A stretch of 64,000 nt of DNA, from contig JBLRWH010000005.1 in assembly GCA_047921395.1 (NCBI GenBank), positions 11,592 through 75,591 on the forward strand. The letters run 5' to 3'. A program made the translations under genes and the position numbers. This DNA is from XN24 sp047921395 (GTDB taxonomy: Bacteria; Pseudomonadota; Gammaproteobacteria; Steroidobacterales; XN24). The notes under the pieces were generated by a model. The model had not been told where the DNA came from and searched no databases. It worked only from the letters and a program-made list of their open reading frames with translations. Numbering within the stretch: the first letter of the stretch is position 1; the number at the start of each line of letters is the position of its first letter. This document shows, in pieces, positions 7,552 through 15,845 of the stretch.

Positions 7552-8095
7552 AGCTGATCAGTCCGTGACCGAGCCGCGGCGTGCGGCCGGCGATGAGGTC
7601 GCTGAGGAAACTCCAGATCGCATCAGCTGAGGGCGGGCAGCCTGGAATGAAATAATCGATCTTGACGACCTCGTGCAGGGGATGCACCTGGTCCAGCGGC
7701 AGAGGCAATTCGGGGTCATCCGGGATGCAGCCGGCCGCAAGGCTCGGCTCGGTCTCGTAGACCTCTTGCAGGCACAGGCCGAGGTCAAGGTGATTGCGCT
7801 GCGCGGGCAGCCCGCCCGTGACCGCACAGGCCCCGATCGCCACCAGGATGCGACAGTTCTCGCGGAATTCGCGCAGCACCCGCACGTTTTCGGCGTTACA
7901 GATGCCGCCCTCGACGATGCCGATGTCGCAGCGGCCGCAGCGCTTGATGTCGGTGAGCGGCGAGCGGTCGAACTCGATTTTTTCCAGCAGGGAGAACAGC
8001 CGTTCGTCGATGTCCAGCAACGACATGTGGCAGCCGAAGCAGCCGGCGAGCGAGGTGGTCGCCACCCTGAGCTTGCGAGGCAGAACGTCGTTCAC
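7544..8095 (-). CDS. hoxY: NAD-reducing hydrogenase small subunit
   Basis: HoxY carries the proximal [4Fe-4S] cluster that passes electrons between HoxH and the diaphorase. The protein is 183 residues, the short form typical of soluble NAD-linked hydrogenases, without the extra C-terminal clusters of membrane-bound types. Cysteine motifs are LAGCFGCHMS near residue 20, GGICNAENV, AIGACAVTGG and IPGCPPSAD. No signal peptide is present, in line with a cytoplasmic enzyme. The gene overlaps hoxU by 4 bases and hoxH by 8. Confidence 0.94.
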   Translation of the reverse strand: MNDVLPRKLRVATTSLAGCFGCHMSLLDIDERLFSLLEKIEFDRSPLTDIKRCGRCDIGIVEGGICNAENVRVLREFRENCRILVAIGACAVTGGLPAQRNHLDLGLCLQEVYETEPSLAAGCIPDDPELPLPLDQVHPLHEVVKIDYFIPGCPPSADAIWSFLSDLIAGRTPRLGHGLISYD

Positions 8096-8823
8096 TTGGA
8101 GTCCCTCGGCGGCCGCGGTGCATCATCGAGCGCCTGGGCGCTGATGGGGCGGCGATCGTAGCGGCGTTCGCCGATCGGGATGGCGAAACCGACGCGTTTC
8201 CTGAGGATCACGCCCACCGGGCAGACGTCCATCGCCTTGTCGGTCAGCTCGATGTCGGTGTCGGCCAGTTCGCCGGACTCCGAGTTGACGACCAGGTGCT
8301 TGTCGATGCCGCGGCCGGACAGTGCGAACACGCCCTTGCCGTCCACTTCGTTCGAGGCCCGCACGCAGAGTTCGCATAGCACGCACCGGTTGAAGTCGAG
8401 CAGGATGTCCGGGTGCGAGGCATCCACCGGCCGGACCGGGAACATGTGGCGGAAGCCCGCCGTCAGCACCCCAAGGTCATAGCCGAGCGCCTGCAGCACG
8501 CAGTTGCCGCTCGTCTCGCAGGACGGACAGAAATGGTTGCCTTCTGCGAACAGCATCTGTACCAGCGTCCGCCGCAGGTCATTCAGTTCTTCCGTGTCGC
8601 TGGCGACCTGCATGCCGGCGGTGGCGGGCATCGTGCATGCGGCGACGGTGCGTCCTTCCACGCGGGCCGTGCAGACCTTGCAGCTGCCGTGCGGCCTGAA
8701 CTCCGGGTGGTAGCAGAGGTGCGGGATGTAACGGCCCGCGGCCAGTGCGGCCTGCAGAATCGTCTGCCCGGGATCGAAAGGCACCTCGCGCCCGTCGAGC
8801 ACAAAGGTGGGGCGGCCGGTCAT
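8092..8823 (-). CDS. hoxU: NAD-reducing hydrogenase diaphorase iron-sulfur subunit
   Basis: HoxU (243 residues) resembles the N-terminal part of NuoG and relays electrons from the hydrogenase module to HoxF. It has a ferredoxin-like [2Fe-2S] domain (HLCYHPEFRPHGSCKVC and a later AACTMP Cys), then a His-Cys [4Fe-4S] segment (EGNHFCPSCETSGNC). Ferredoxin-like cysteines follow as CVLCELCVR and DVCPVGV. The fourth Cys of the first domain and the full set of the second are seen. Start ATGA overlaps the hoxF stop by 4 bases, as is usual in this operon. Confidence 0.94.
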   Translation of the reverse strand: MTGRPTFVLDGREVPFDPGQTILQAALAAGRYIPHLCYHPEFRPHGSCKVCTARVEGRTVAACTMPATAGMQVASDTEELNDLRRTLVQMLFAEGNHFCPSCETSGNCVLQALGYDLGVLTAGFRHMFPVRPVDASHPDILLDFNRCVLCELCVRASNEVDGKGVFALSGRGIDKHLVVNSESGELADTDIELTDKAMDVCPVGVILRKRVGFAIPIGERRYDRRPISAQALDDAPRPPRDSK

Positions 8824-10709
8824 GTCTCGTCCTCCAGGTACGCGCCGGCGTCCTCGCGGCCCGTCGCGCGGCGCGCGGCGGCGAGCGCGGCGTCGAGGTC
8901 GAAGTCGGGTGCGAACCTGAGCGCCTGCAGCCGCCTCTCATAGGCGGGCCGGAAGCGTTTCAACGTGTCGATGACCGGGTTGCAGGCCGTATGCCCGAGG
9001 CCGCAGTGGGCGGACATCTGCAGGACGGGATTGAGGCGCGACATCTTCTCCAGTTCATGCAGACTGCCGCGGCCCCGGTGGATCTTGCCCATGATGCCGC
9101 GGAGCATGCTGGTGCCGACGCGGCAGGGGGTGCAGAAGCCGCAGCTCTCGTGGGCGAAGAACTCGATGTAATTACGGGCCACTTCGAACATGTCGCGGCT
9201 GTCGTCGAAGATGGTGAAGGCGCCGGCCGTTGGCAGGTCCTCGAAGGCGATACGGTGATCGAATTCGCTGGCATCGACGCAATGGCCAGAGGGCCCGCTG
9301 ACCTGCACCGCGAGCGTGCGCTCGGCGCCGCAGTCGGCCAGCACGTCGCGCACCGTAATGCCGTACGGGTATTCGTACAGCCCGGGACGGGGACAGTCGC
9401 CGGCGACCGACAGGATCTTGCTGCCCGTCGAGCGCGGTGTCCCGATGGCGCGGAACCACTCCCCGCCGTATACGGCGATCAGGGCCGTGGCGCACAGCGT
9501 CTCGACGTTGTTGACCACGGTGGGTCGGCCCAGGTAACCGTGGGTGACCGGATAAGGCGGGCGGTTGCGGGGAATGCCGCGTTTGCCTTGCAGGGATTCG
9601 AGCAACGCCGATTCTTCGCCGCACACGTACGAGCCCGCGCCAACGTGAATCCGGATATCGAAGTCGAAGCCATGCCGACCGAGAATGCCCTGGCCGAGCA
9701 GGCCGGCTGCCTGGCGCCGCTCGAGCGTGGCCTGCAACGGCTCCAGCAAGTGACGATACTCGCCGCGCAGGTAGACCAGGCCCTCCCGGGCACCCACGCA
9801 GAAGGCGGCCACGGTCATGCCGTCGAACAGCAGGTCGGCGTAGCTCGTGAGCAGGACGCGGTCCTTGAACGTGCCGGGCTCGCCCTCGTCGGCGTTGCAC
9901 ACCACGTAGCGAATGTCGGCCGGGGCAGCGCGGCAGGCCGCCCACTTCGCCGCGGTGGTGAAGCCCGCGCCCCCGCGCCCGCGCAGGGCCGAGCGCTCGA
10001 TTTCCCTGAGCGTGGCCATTGGTCCCTGCGATTCGTCGGGGATCCCCTCCCGCCAGGAACGCTCATTGGCCGCCAGCTCGCGTTCGATGGCCGCGCCGCG
10101 CTCGAGCGCTGCACGGATCGCTTCCCCAGGCCGCAAATTGCTGCCGAGCAGGACGTGGCGGCGGCGAACGTTGTCCGCGATCTCGAACAGCTCCCGCGGC
10201 CACTCATCGAGGGGCCGACGTCCGACGATGAGTTCCCGTATCACGGCCAGACGCTCGCGGCTCGCGTTAGCGATCGCACGGCCGTTGACCAGCAGGCCCG
10301 GACCCTGGTCGCAGAGTCCCGTGCAGGAGGTCCGGTCCACTCTGACCAGTCCGTCTTCCGAGACCCTGCCGGGCTCGACCCAGAGCTGGCGGCAGAAGTC
10401 GTCCATCAGGGCCTCGCTGCCCTGCATCCGGTCGGTGACATTGTCCGAGAACAGCACGCGGTAGGCGCCGGCCGGCTCGGTGTGGAAGAACGAGTAGAAG
10501 CCGGCGACGCCGCGTACCGTCGCCAGCGGCAAGCCAAGCCTGCGGGCGACCGACGACAGGACGGCCGGCTGCAGCCAGCCGCAGTCTTCCTGGACCTCCC
10601 GCAGCACCTGCACGAGGTGGGTCGGATCGTTGTTCCAGCGCGCGAGCACCTCCGCCGCGTTACCTTCGGTTCCCGGGATGGAACAGCGCGCGTAGGTGTC
10701 AGTGCCCAT
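8820..10709 (-). CDS. hoxF: NAD-reducing hydrogenase diaphorase flavoprotein, NuoE-NuoF fusion
   Basis: HoxF binds FMN and NAD(H) and exchanges electrons with HoxU. The chosen ATG is preceded by AAGGAT and gives 629 residues; the upstream in-frame extension (46 residues) looks non-coding. Residues 1 to about 150 are NuoE-like. Of the usual four thioredoxin-type [2Fe-2S] cysteines, only the second pair remains (CTGLCDQGP). The first pair position reads LFSDNVTDRM, so a normal cluster cannot form there. The NuoF-like part follows with GRGGAGFTTAAKW (about residue 243), NADEGEPGTFKDR, GAGSYVCGEES and the [4Fe-4S] motif ESCGFCTPCR (about residue 520). As I recall, HoxF of Ralstonia eutropha has also lost part of the NuoE cysteine set. 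First gene of the operon. Confidence 0.94.
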   Translation of the reverse strand: MGTDTYARCSIPGTEGNAAEVLARWNNDPTHLVQVLREVQEDCGWLQPAVLSSVARRLGLPLATVRGVAGFYSFFHTEPAGAYRVLFSDNVTDRMQGSEALMDDFCRQLWVEPGRVSEDGLVRVDRTSCTGLCDQGPGLLVNGRAIANASRERLAVIRELIVGRRPLDEWPRELFEIADNVRRRHVLLGSNLRPGEAIRAALERGAAIERELAANERSWREGIPDESQGPMATLREIERSALRGRGGAGFTTAAKWAACRAAPADIRYVVCNADEGEPGTFKDRVLLTSYADLLFDGMTVAAFCVGAREGLVYLRGEYRHLLEPLQATLERRQAAGLLGQGILGRHGFDFDIRIHVGAGSYVCGEESALLESLQGKRGIPRNRPPYPVTHGYLGRPTVVNNVETLCATALIAVYGGEWFRAIGTPRSTGSKILSVAGDCPRPGLYEYPYGITVRDVLADCGAERTLAVQVSGPSGHCVDASEFDHRIAFEDLPTAGAFTIFDDSRDMFEVARNYIEFFAHESCGFCTPCRVGTSMLRGIMGKIHRGRGSLHELEKMSRLNPVLQMSAHCGLGHTACNPVIDTLKRFRPAYERRLQALRFAPDFDLDAALAAARRATGREDAGAYLEDET

Positions 10710-10882
10710 CGGTATCCTTCGTGTCGCGCGACGGGCCGGCGGGAAGCCGAACCTGTCGCCGTGGTTGCCGATACCCAGTGTGAACCCGGGGCGCGCAGGG
10801 GCAATCGTGAGAAACCGATGCATCGATGGCCGCGGCTGCAGCCCCACGCCTGCTGCCGGTGCGGCTGCCGCCGGTTACGGAG

Positions 10883-12196
10883 TCAACGGCTGCCGAGAGC
10901 CGGGGCCACGTTGCGGCAGTTCGTTTCCACCAGGAAACGCGACGCGAGCGCTGCCATGGCGGCAAAGCCGGCGAGCAGCCACAAGCCGCGGCGATAGTCT
11001 GCCGCCGCGTAAACCGGCACGCCGTCCAGCAGGCGGCCGTCCCAGCCGAAGTCCATGGCGCCGCCGAACATCGGCTGGAACAGCGCGGTCCCGAGAAATA
11101 ACCCGGTGTTCACCAGCGCGATCGCCATGCCGGAGAACGCGGGCGCAGTGACCTCCTTGGCGTGCGCATAGGCCACCACGAAACTGCCGGCGCTCAGGCC
11201 GAGCAGCGCGAACAGGCCCAGCGCCATCGCACCCGGGGTCCAGGGCAGGAACAGCAGGGCCAGGCAGGCCAGCAGGTAAGCCAGTGCGCCTGCCTGCAGC
11301 ACCGGGCGCCGCCGTTGCAGGCGATCCGACAGGCTGCCAGCTGCGAGACAACCCAGCGCGAAGGCGGCGGTCGCGAGCGTGGCGTAGACCGAGGCCTCGC
11401 CACGGCTGAGACCGTGTACGTCCCGCAGCAGCGGCACCGCCCACAGCCCAAGCATGCCGAACAGGCTGCCAGTCATACCGAAGTCATAGACGAACCCCGG
11501 CCACAGGCGGCGGTTGGCAAGGACCACGCGCAGGTCATGGATCCAGTGCCGGGTGCGTGGTGCGTGGGCGGCCTGGCCTTCCATCTCGCGAACGGACGGA
11601 AAACCCAGGTCCTCGGGCTTGTCGCGCACGAGCCACCAGGAGACCAGGCCGAGTCCGATGGCGACCACGCCGAGCACGACGAACAGCGTGCGCCAGTCGA
11701 TGTGCATGAGCATCAGGGCCAGCGGCCCAGTGGCCGCGATGGCGCCGAGGTTGCCCAGCAGGAGGGTCAGCCCGCTCACGGTGCCATAGCGCCGCTCACT
11801 GAACCAGACCGTGTTGCTCTTCATGAGGCCGACGAACACGACGGAGACGCCGAGGCCGACCAGGAAGCGCCCGATGCTGGCCGTGGCGAAGGTCTCTGCC
11901 ATGCCGAACACGACGGAGCCGGTGCCCGCCACGATGTTGCCCAGCGTAACCGCGAAGCGCGAGCCCAGCGTATCGGCGAGGACGCCGGCCGGAATCTGCA
12001 TGGCCGTGTAGATATAGAAGTACATCGCGGCGAGCGAGCCCAGTGCAGCCGCACTGATGCCGAAAGCCTGCACCAGTTCGGCGGAGACCATCGCGGGGGC
12101 GAAGCGATGGAAGAATGCCAGCATGTAGGCGGCGACGAGGACGCCATATATGGTCCAGCGCAACCGTTCGAAACGAACTGGGTCGTAGGTGGTCAT
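10883..12196 (-). CDS. Major facilitator superfamily transporter
   Basis: A polytopic inner-membrane protein of about 437 residues with some twelve hydrophobic segments, typical of MFS. The helix 2-3 region carries a GVLADTLGSR loop of the MFS signature type, and a matching loop (GSLSDRLQRRRP) starts the second half. The substrate cannot be told from the sequence. It lies upstream of hoxF on the same strand with about 170 bases between and could be co-transcribed, but no functional link is evident. The start could be the ATG at 12196 or one at 12208; neither has a strong ribosome site. Confidence 0.85.
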   Translation of the reverse strand: MTTYDPVRFERLRWTIYGVLVAAYMLAFFHRFAPAMVSAELVQAFGISAAALGSLAAMYFYIYTAMQIPAGVLADTLGSRFAVTLGNIVAGTGSVVFGMAETFATASIGRFLVGLGVSVVFVGLMKSNTVWFSERRYGTVSGLTLLLGNLGAIAATGPLALMLMHIDWRTLFVVLGVVAIGLGLVSWWLVRDKPEDLGFPSVREMEGQAAHAPRTRHWIHDLRVVLANRRLWPGFVYDFGMTGSLFGMLGLWAVPLLRDVHGLSRGEASVYATLATAAFALGCLAAGSLSDRLQRRRPVLQAGALAYLLACLALLFLPWTPGAMALGLFALLGLSAGSFVVAYAHAKEVTAPAFSGMAIALVNTGLFLGTALFQPMFGGAMDFGWDGRLLDGVPVYAAADYRRGLWLLAGFAAMAALASRFLVETNCRNVAPALGSR

Positions 12197-12308
12197 AAGA
12201 CGTCGCACCGGCAGGCGTCACGGCGCTAGACTGTACATCAAGTTGCCGCGGGGCCCTGTGTTCCTGGCGGGGCATCACCGCGGCGAGAGACTCCAGGAGA
12301 TTTTGATC

Positions 12309-13844
12309 ATGACGAGAATCATGTTGCTCGCCGCCGCCGCCGCCGCCGTGCTGCTGGCATCGTTCCCCGCGCTGGCCGAGGACAAGCCCGGGTCCGGCGG
12401 GGTCGCCACGGCAGAGGCGCCGGAGGCGAGGTCCAGCACCACGAGCCACTCGATACGTATCGACGGCCAGGCCGTGAAGTACACGGCCACCGTCGGCTGG
12501 CTGATCCTGAAGAACGACAAGGGCGAGCCCCATGCCCGCTTCGGCTATACGGCGTACACCCGGGACGGTATCGGCAATCTCGCGCGGCGCCCCGTGATGT
12601 TCGCCTTCAACGGCGGACCCGGCTCGTCTTCGATCTGGCTGCATATCGGCATCCTGGGCCCGAAGCGCGTCGTCGTGACCGACAAGGGCTTCACGCCGCC
12701 ACCGCCGTCCGAGCGCGTGGACAATGAATTCAGCGTCCTGGATGTCACCGACATCGTGATGATCGACCCGGTCGGCACCGGCTTCAGCAAGCCCCTCGGC
12801 GAGGCGAAGGGCGAGGCATTCTGGGGCGTGAACCAGGATATCGAATCGGTAGGCGCTTTCATCAAGCAGTACGTGACCGACAGCGGTCGCTGGGCGTCGC
12901 CGAAGTACCTCCTGGGGGAAAGTTATGGCGGCATGCGTGCCGCGGGGCTCGTGGCGCACCTGCAGGAACGTCATGGCATGAATTTCAACGGCGTCGTCAT
13001 GGTGTCGCCCTTCATGAGCGTGACTTCAGGCGTGGACAGCTCGACCAACGACATGCCGCATGTCCTGTACCTGTCCACCTTGGCCGCCACGGCCTGGTAC
13101 CACGACCTGGTGCCCGGCAAGCCGGCGAGTCTCGAGCGCTTCGTGGAGGAGGTCGATCGCTTCGCGTATGACGTCTATGCGCCGGCGTTGATGAAGGGCA
13201 ATACGATCGCCGAGACTGAGAAGCGCGCGGTTGCCGAGCGGCTCGCCTCCTATACTGGCACCCGCGTCGAATTCTGGATGAAGGCGAATTTGCGTGCGGG
13301 GCACACGCGATTCGCGCAGGAACTGCAACGCGACGAACAGATCGTCACAGGGCGGATCGATTCCCGTTTCATCGGTGCCGCGATCAATCCGTTGGGCGAG
13401 AGAATGGATTACGACCCGTTCTTCCCGGCGGTCGGGCCCGCATTCACCGCTGCGTTCCTGGATTACCTGCACAACGAGCTCAAGTTCGGCAAGGACGAGA
13501 CTTACGTCGTGTCCGCGTTCGGCCTCGAGTGGGACTGGCGTTACCGCCCGCCGGGCTCACGCGGGGGCTGGGCCTCCGCGGCAGACCTGCGACCCGCATT
13601 GTCCAGGGCGCTGACCCTGAACCCGGGCCTGCACATGCTGGTGCAGCAGGGCTACTACGACCTGGCCACGCCGATGCAGGCGACCAAGCACGATGTCTCG
13701 CACCTGGATATCCCGCCGGAGGCGCGTGAGCGCATCCGGATGGCGTATTACGAGGCGGGGCACATGATGTACCTGCACGAACCATCGTTGCGCAAGTATC
13801 GGGAGGATCTCGCCAGCTTTATCCGGGACACGGATCGCCTCTGA
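12309..13844 (+). CDS. Secreted serine carboxypeptidase-like protein (peptidase family S10)
   Basis: A 511-residue exported protein of the carboxypeptidase Y family, which removes C-terminal residues from peptides. The signal peptide MTRIMLLAAAAAAVLLASF ends near ALA (about residue 25). FNGGPGSSSIW is the S10 oxyanion segment. Ser205 in GESYGGM, Asp451 in YYDLATPMQ and His485 in GHMMYLHEP form the expected catalytic triad. AGGAGA about 8 bases upstream supports this ATG; the longer frame 5' of it overlaps the divergent MFS start region. A standalone gene that would work in the periplasm or outside, alongside several other exported peptidases in the window. Confidence 0.92.
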   Translation: MTRIMLLAAAAAAVLLASFPALAEDKPGSGGVATAEAPEARSSTTSHSIRIDGQAVKYTATVGWLILKNDKGEPHARFGYTAYTRDGIGNLARRPVMFAFNGGPGSSSIWLHIGILGPKRVVVTDKGFTPPPPSERVDNEFSVLDVTDIVMIDPVGTGFSKPLGEAKGEAFWGVNQDIESVGAFIKQYVTDSGRWASPKYLLGESYGGMRAAGLVAHLQERHGMNFNGVVMVSPFMSVTSGVDSSTNDMPHVLYLSTLAATAWYHDLVPGKPASLERFVEEVDRFAYDVYAPALMKGNTIAETEKRAVAERLASYTGTRVEFWMKANLRAGHTRFAQELQRDEQIVTGRIDSRFIGAAINPLGERMDYDPFFPAVGPAFTAAFLDYLHNELKFGKDETYVVSAFGLEWDWRYRPPGSRGGWASAADLRPALSRALTLNPGLHMLVQQGYYDLATPMQATKHDVSHLDIPPEARERIRMAYYEAGHMMYLHEPSLRKYREDLASFIRDTDRL

Positions 13845-13938
13845 GTGGCCGCAGGGCGAGTGTACGGGCCCCGTTGCCGCGTGGCGCTCCCAGCGACCTT
13901 CGCTCTGCCCGGATCGTTAGCGGCAGATTCGCAGTCCC

Positions 13939-14400
13939 CTACTGAACGCTGCGGATGGCCTCGCGCACCGCGAGTTCCAGCGCCTGCAGAAATCTCGAGC
14001 GGTCGCGCTGCTCGAAGGGCGGCGGTCCCCCCCCGACACCATAGGCGCGCAGGTCGGCCATCAGTTCACGTGTCGCCAGAGCGTTGCCGATGTTATCGTC
14101 GGTGAACGGCTTGCCTCCGGGCCCCAGGACGCGCGCCCCCTTTTTCAGGGCCGAGGAGGCCAGCGGTATATCGGCAGTGATGACGATATCGCCGGTGACG
14201 ACCTGGCTGACGATCCAGTCGTCGGCAGCATCGAACGCGCCGGATACCACCTTCATGTGCACCCGCGCACCGCGCGGTAACTGCAAATAGGAATTTGCCA
14301 CGAAGGTCACGGGCACGCGATGCCGTACGGCGACCCGGGCGGCCTCCGCCTTGACCGGGCATGCGTCGGCATCCACGTAGATGTGGGGTTCAGCGTTCAT
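13939..14400 (-). CDS. yaiI: UPF0178 (YaiI/YqxD, DUF188) family protein
   Basis: A 153-residue cytoplasmic protein. It has the family hallmarks YVDADACPVK at the N-terminus, TFVANSY, a central VVTGDIVITADIPLA segment and the C-terminal GGGPPPF motif. The acidic DADACP start and the TADIPLA segment give it a PIN-like look, suggesting a metal-dependent nuclease fold, but no activity is established for the family. It points against the upstream S10 gene (convergent, about 94 bases apart, with no feature seen between). Confidence 0.92.
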   Translation of the reverse strand: MNAEPHIYVDADACPVKAEAARVAVRHRVPVTFVANSYLQLPRGARVHMKVVSGAFDAADDWIVSQVVTGDIVITADIPLASSALKKGARVLGPGGKPFTDDNIGNALATRELMADLRAYGVGGGPPPFEQRDRSRFLQALELAVREAIRSVQ

Positions 14401-14481
14401 CGCTCAGCCTTGGTGACCCGCGGCGGGTCACAACACCTCACCAGGCAGCCCCGGCGTGTCGATACCTGTTGCCACGCAGCG

Positions 14482-14691
14482 TCAGCGGCGCACGCCGAAC
14501 ATGAGCAGCAGCAGTCCGACAACAGCAGCGAGTCCGCCCCCGACCAGGTAGCGCGTCGTCTCGGCGGTAAAGCGGCCGGTCAGCTGTTCGTGAACGTTTT
14601 CGGCAAGACTTTCCGAGGCATTCCAGCCCATGAACAGCAGGATCACCCCTGCGACGAGCAGGCCCACGCCGAGAATTCGACTCCAATGCAT
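14482..14691 (-). CDS. DUF3185-type small membrane protein
   Basis: A 69-residue inner-membrane protein with two hydrophobic helices (about 5-22 and 48-66). They are joined by a soluble loop NASESLAENVHEQLTGRFT and a TTRYLVGG re-entry segment. Gene length, the MHWSRILG start and the GRFT motif match DUF3185 proteins, common in Proteobacteria and without known function. AAGGAGGAAAT a few bases upstream is a near-perfect ribosome site. The gene lies upstream of yaiI on the same strand with about 80 bases between. Confidence 0.85.
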   Translation of the reverse strand: MHWSRILGVGLLVAGVILLFMGWNASESLAENVHEQLTGRFTAETTRYLVGGGLAAVVGLLLLMFGVRR

Positions 14692-14840
14692 GTCTATTTC
14701 CTCCTTTGCGGGCCGAGGGTATCACCGTCGGCGATCGCAGCGTCGCCCGTGAGTTCAGTGCGCGGCGTGCGCCGAAACACGTTCACACGGGCTGGCAGGC
14801 CTGAACTGTGACAATAACATCCGAGGGGAGAGCTGCCATC

Positions 14841-15049
14841 ATGCTAAACGCGTATCGTTTTTTTGTCTGCGCTGCCGCCGCGATCGCTACCGGATGCTGA
14901 ACGGCCAGTTCGTCATCACCAACCCCGACCTCTTGCTGAACGATATCGCCGGGCAGTCCGTGGGCGTGGTGCCCCCGTTTGTGAACATCAATGCCAGCAG
15001 TGGCGTCATTCACGTGATCGACGCGGTGCTGTTACCGGTCACGCCCTGA
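14841..15049 (+). pseudogene. Fasciclin (FAS1) domain lipoprotein remnant
   Basis: Two pieces of a broken gene. A good ribosome site (GGGGAGAG) precedes the ATG at 14841, which encodes a lipoprotein signal (MLNAYRFFVCAAAAIATGC). Translation then stops at TGA 14898-14900 directly after the lipobox Cys. In another frame, 14894-15049 encodes 51 residues that end with INASSGVIHVIDAVLLP, the typical last strands of a FAS1 domain. The roughly 100 residues that should lie between are missing. This looks like an internal deletion that fused signal and tail out of frame. Both fragments are tiny, so no working adhesion protein is expected. An intrinsic terminator follows. Confidence 0.7.
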
Positions 15050-15075
15050 GGCGGGGAGACCGGCTCGACAGTCGA

Positions 15076-15103
15076 AGGGTGCCCGGGCTGAGCGCCCTTT
15101 TTT
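15076..15103 (+). terminator. Intrinsic terminator
   Basis: Stem AGGGTGC (15076-15082) pairs with GCGCCCT (15092-15098), including one G-T pair, around a 9-base loop. A run of six T at 15098-15103 follows. It ends the fasciclin remnant transcription unit. Confidence 0.8.
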
Positions 15104-15158
15104 AGAAGACGGCGTCGCCCGGCGGCAAGCGAACGGCAGCCCGGACACCTGCGTGGCG

Positions 15159-15641
15159 TCAGTACCGGCCGCCAGTCTTCATCATGTAATTGCGCAGTTC
15201 CGCCGACTCGAGGTTCATGCGCATGAGATTGGCGTGAGTGACGCGGAACAGGGCGCGCATCACCTTGTAGACCACCCGGGGCTGCGTCTCGATGAGGCTT
15301 TCGAAGTCGTCCGGCTCGAGCGTGAGCAGGGCGCCATCGGTCTCGGCGCGCAGCATTGCCTTGCGCTCCGAGCCATCCAGGAAAGCCCGGGTGCCGGCAC
15401 ATTCGCCCATGCGCAGCTGGTACAGGCAGGCCTCGTGATCGCCGTCGGCCTTGCAGACGCTCAGCTGGCCATCGGCAAGCACGAACAGGGTCCGGCGATT
15501 GTCGCCTTCGCGGACGACGAGCTCGCCTTTCCGGATCGGCTGCATACCCATCTTCCCAGCCAGCGCCGCGCACTCGGCGGGGTCCAGTTCAACGCCCAGG
15601 ATCGATCGGGCGACTGCCTCGTTTTTGTCCAGCTCTGTCAT
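15159..15641 (-). CDS. Stand-alone cyclic nucleotide-binding domain protein
   Basis: About 160 residues, consisting of a single cNMP-binding beta-barrel: IRKGELVVREGDNRRTLFVL and LADGQLSVCK strands, a MGECAGTRAFLDGSERKA phosphate-cassette-like segment, then a C-terminal helix. No helix-turn-helix or other effector domain is present, unlike Crp or Fnr. The PBC segment lacks the classical Arg arrangement of cAMP-binding proteins (GE.AG...L in place of FGE.AL....R.A), so ligand binding is uncertain. Starts at 15641 or 15647 are both possible. Likely a sensor or scaffold acting on a partner protein; the target is unknown. Confidence 0.8.
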   Translation of the reverse strand: MTELDKNEAVARSILGVELDPAECAALAGKMGMQPIRKGELVVREGDNRRTLFVLADGQLSVCKADGDHEACLYQLRMGECAGTRAFLDGSERKAMLRAETDGALLTLEPDDFESLIETQPRVVYKVMRALFRVTHANLMRMNLESAELRNYMMKTGGRY

Positions 15642-15845
15642 TTGCATCACCCGCGAGGAAACGTGTTGATTGAGGGACCATGCTCGCGTCGCCCCTGAAG
15701 AAGCCATATTTTAGCGCGCTCCGCCGGTGCGGGCGATGGAGGATTTCCGAGTGTCCCGGGCGCGGTGTGCTCGCCGTGGACGGTGGCATAGTTTGTGTGC
15801 GCCAGTCCCATCCTGGCGGCCGGGGCCTGATAAAGTAGGCGCCAT

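Noticed and set aside
8745..10997. 750-codon open frame opposite hoxF
   Set aside because: Composition is Ala/Arg/Gly/Gln-rich with no recognisable domain, and hoxF on the other strand is fully supported.
14860..14866. Run of seven T as a terminator for an upstream gene
   Set aside because: No stem precedes it; it lies inside the signal peptide coding part of the fasciclin remnant.
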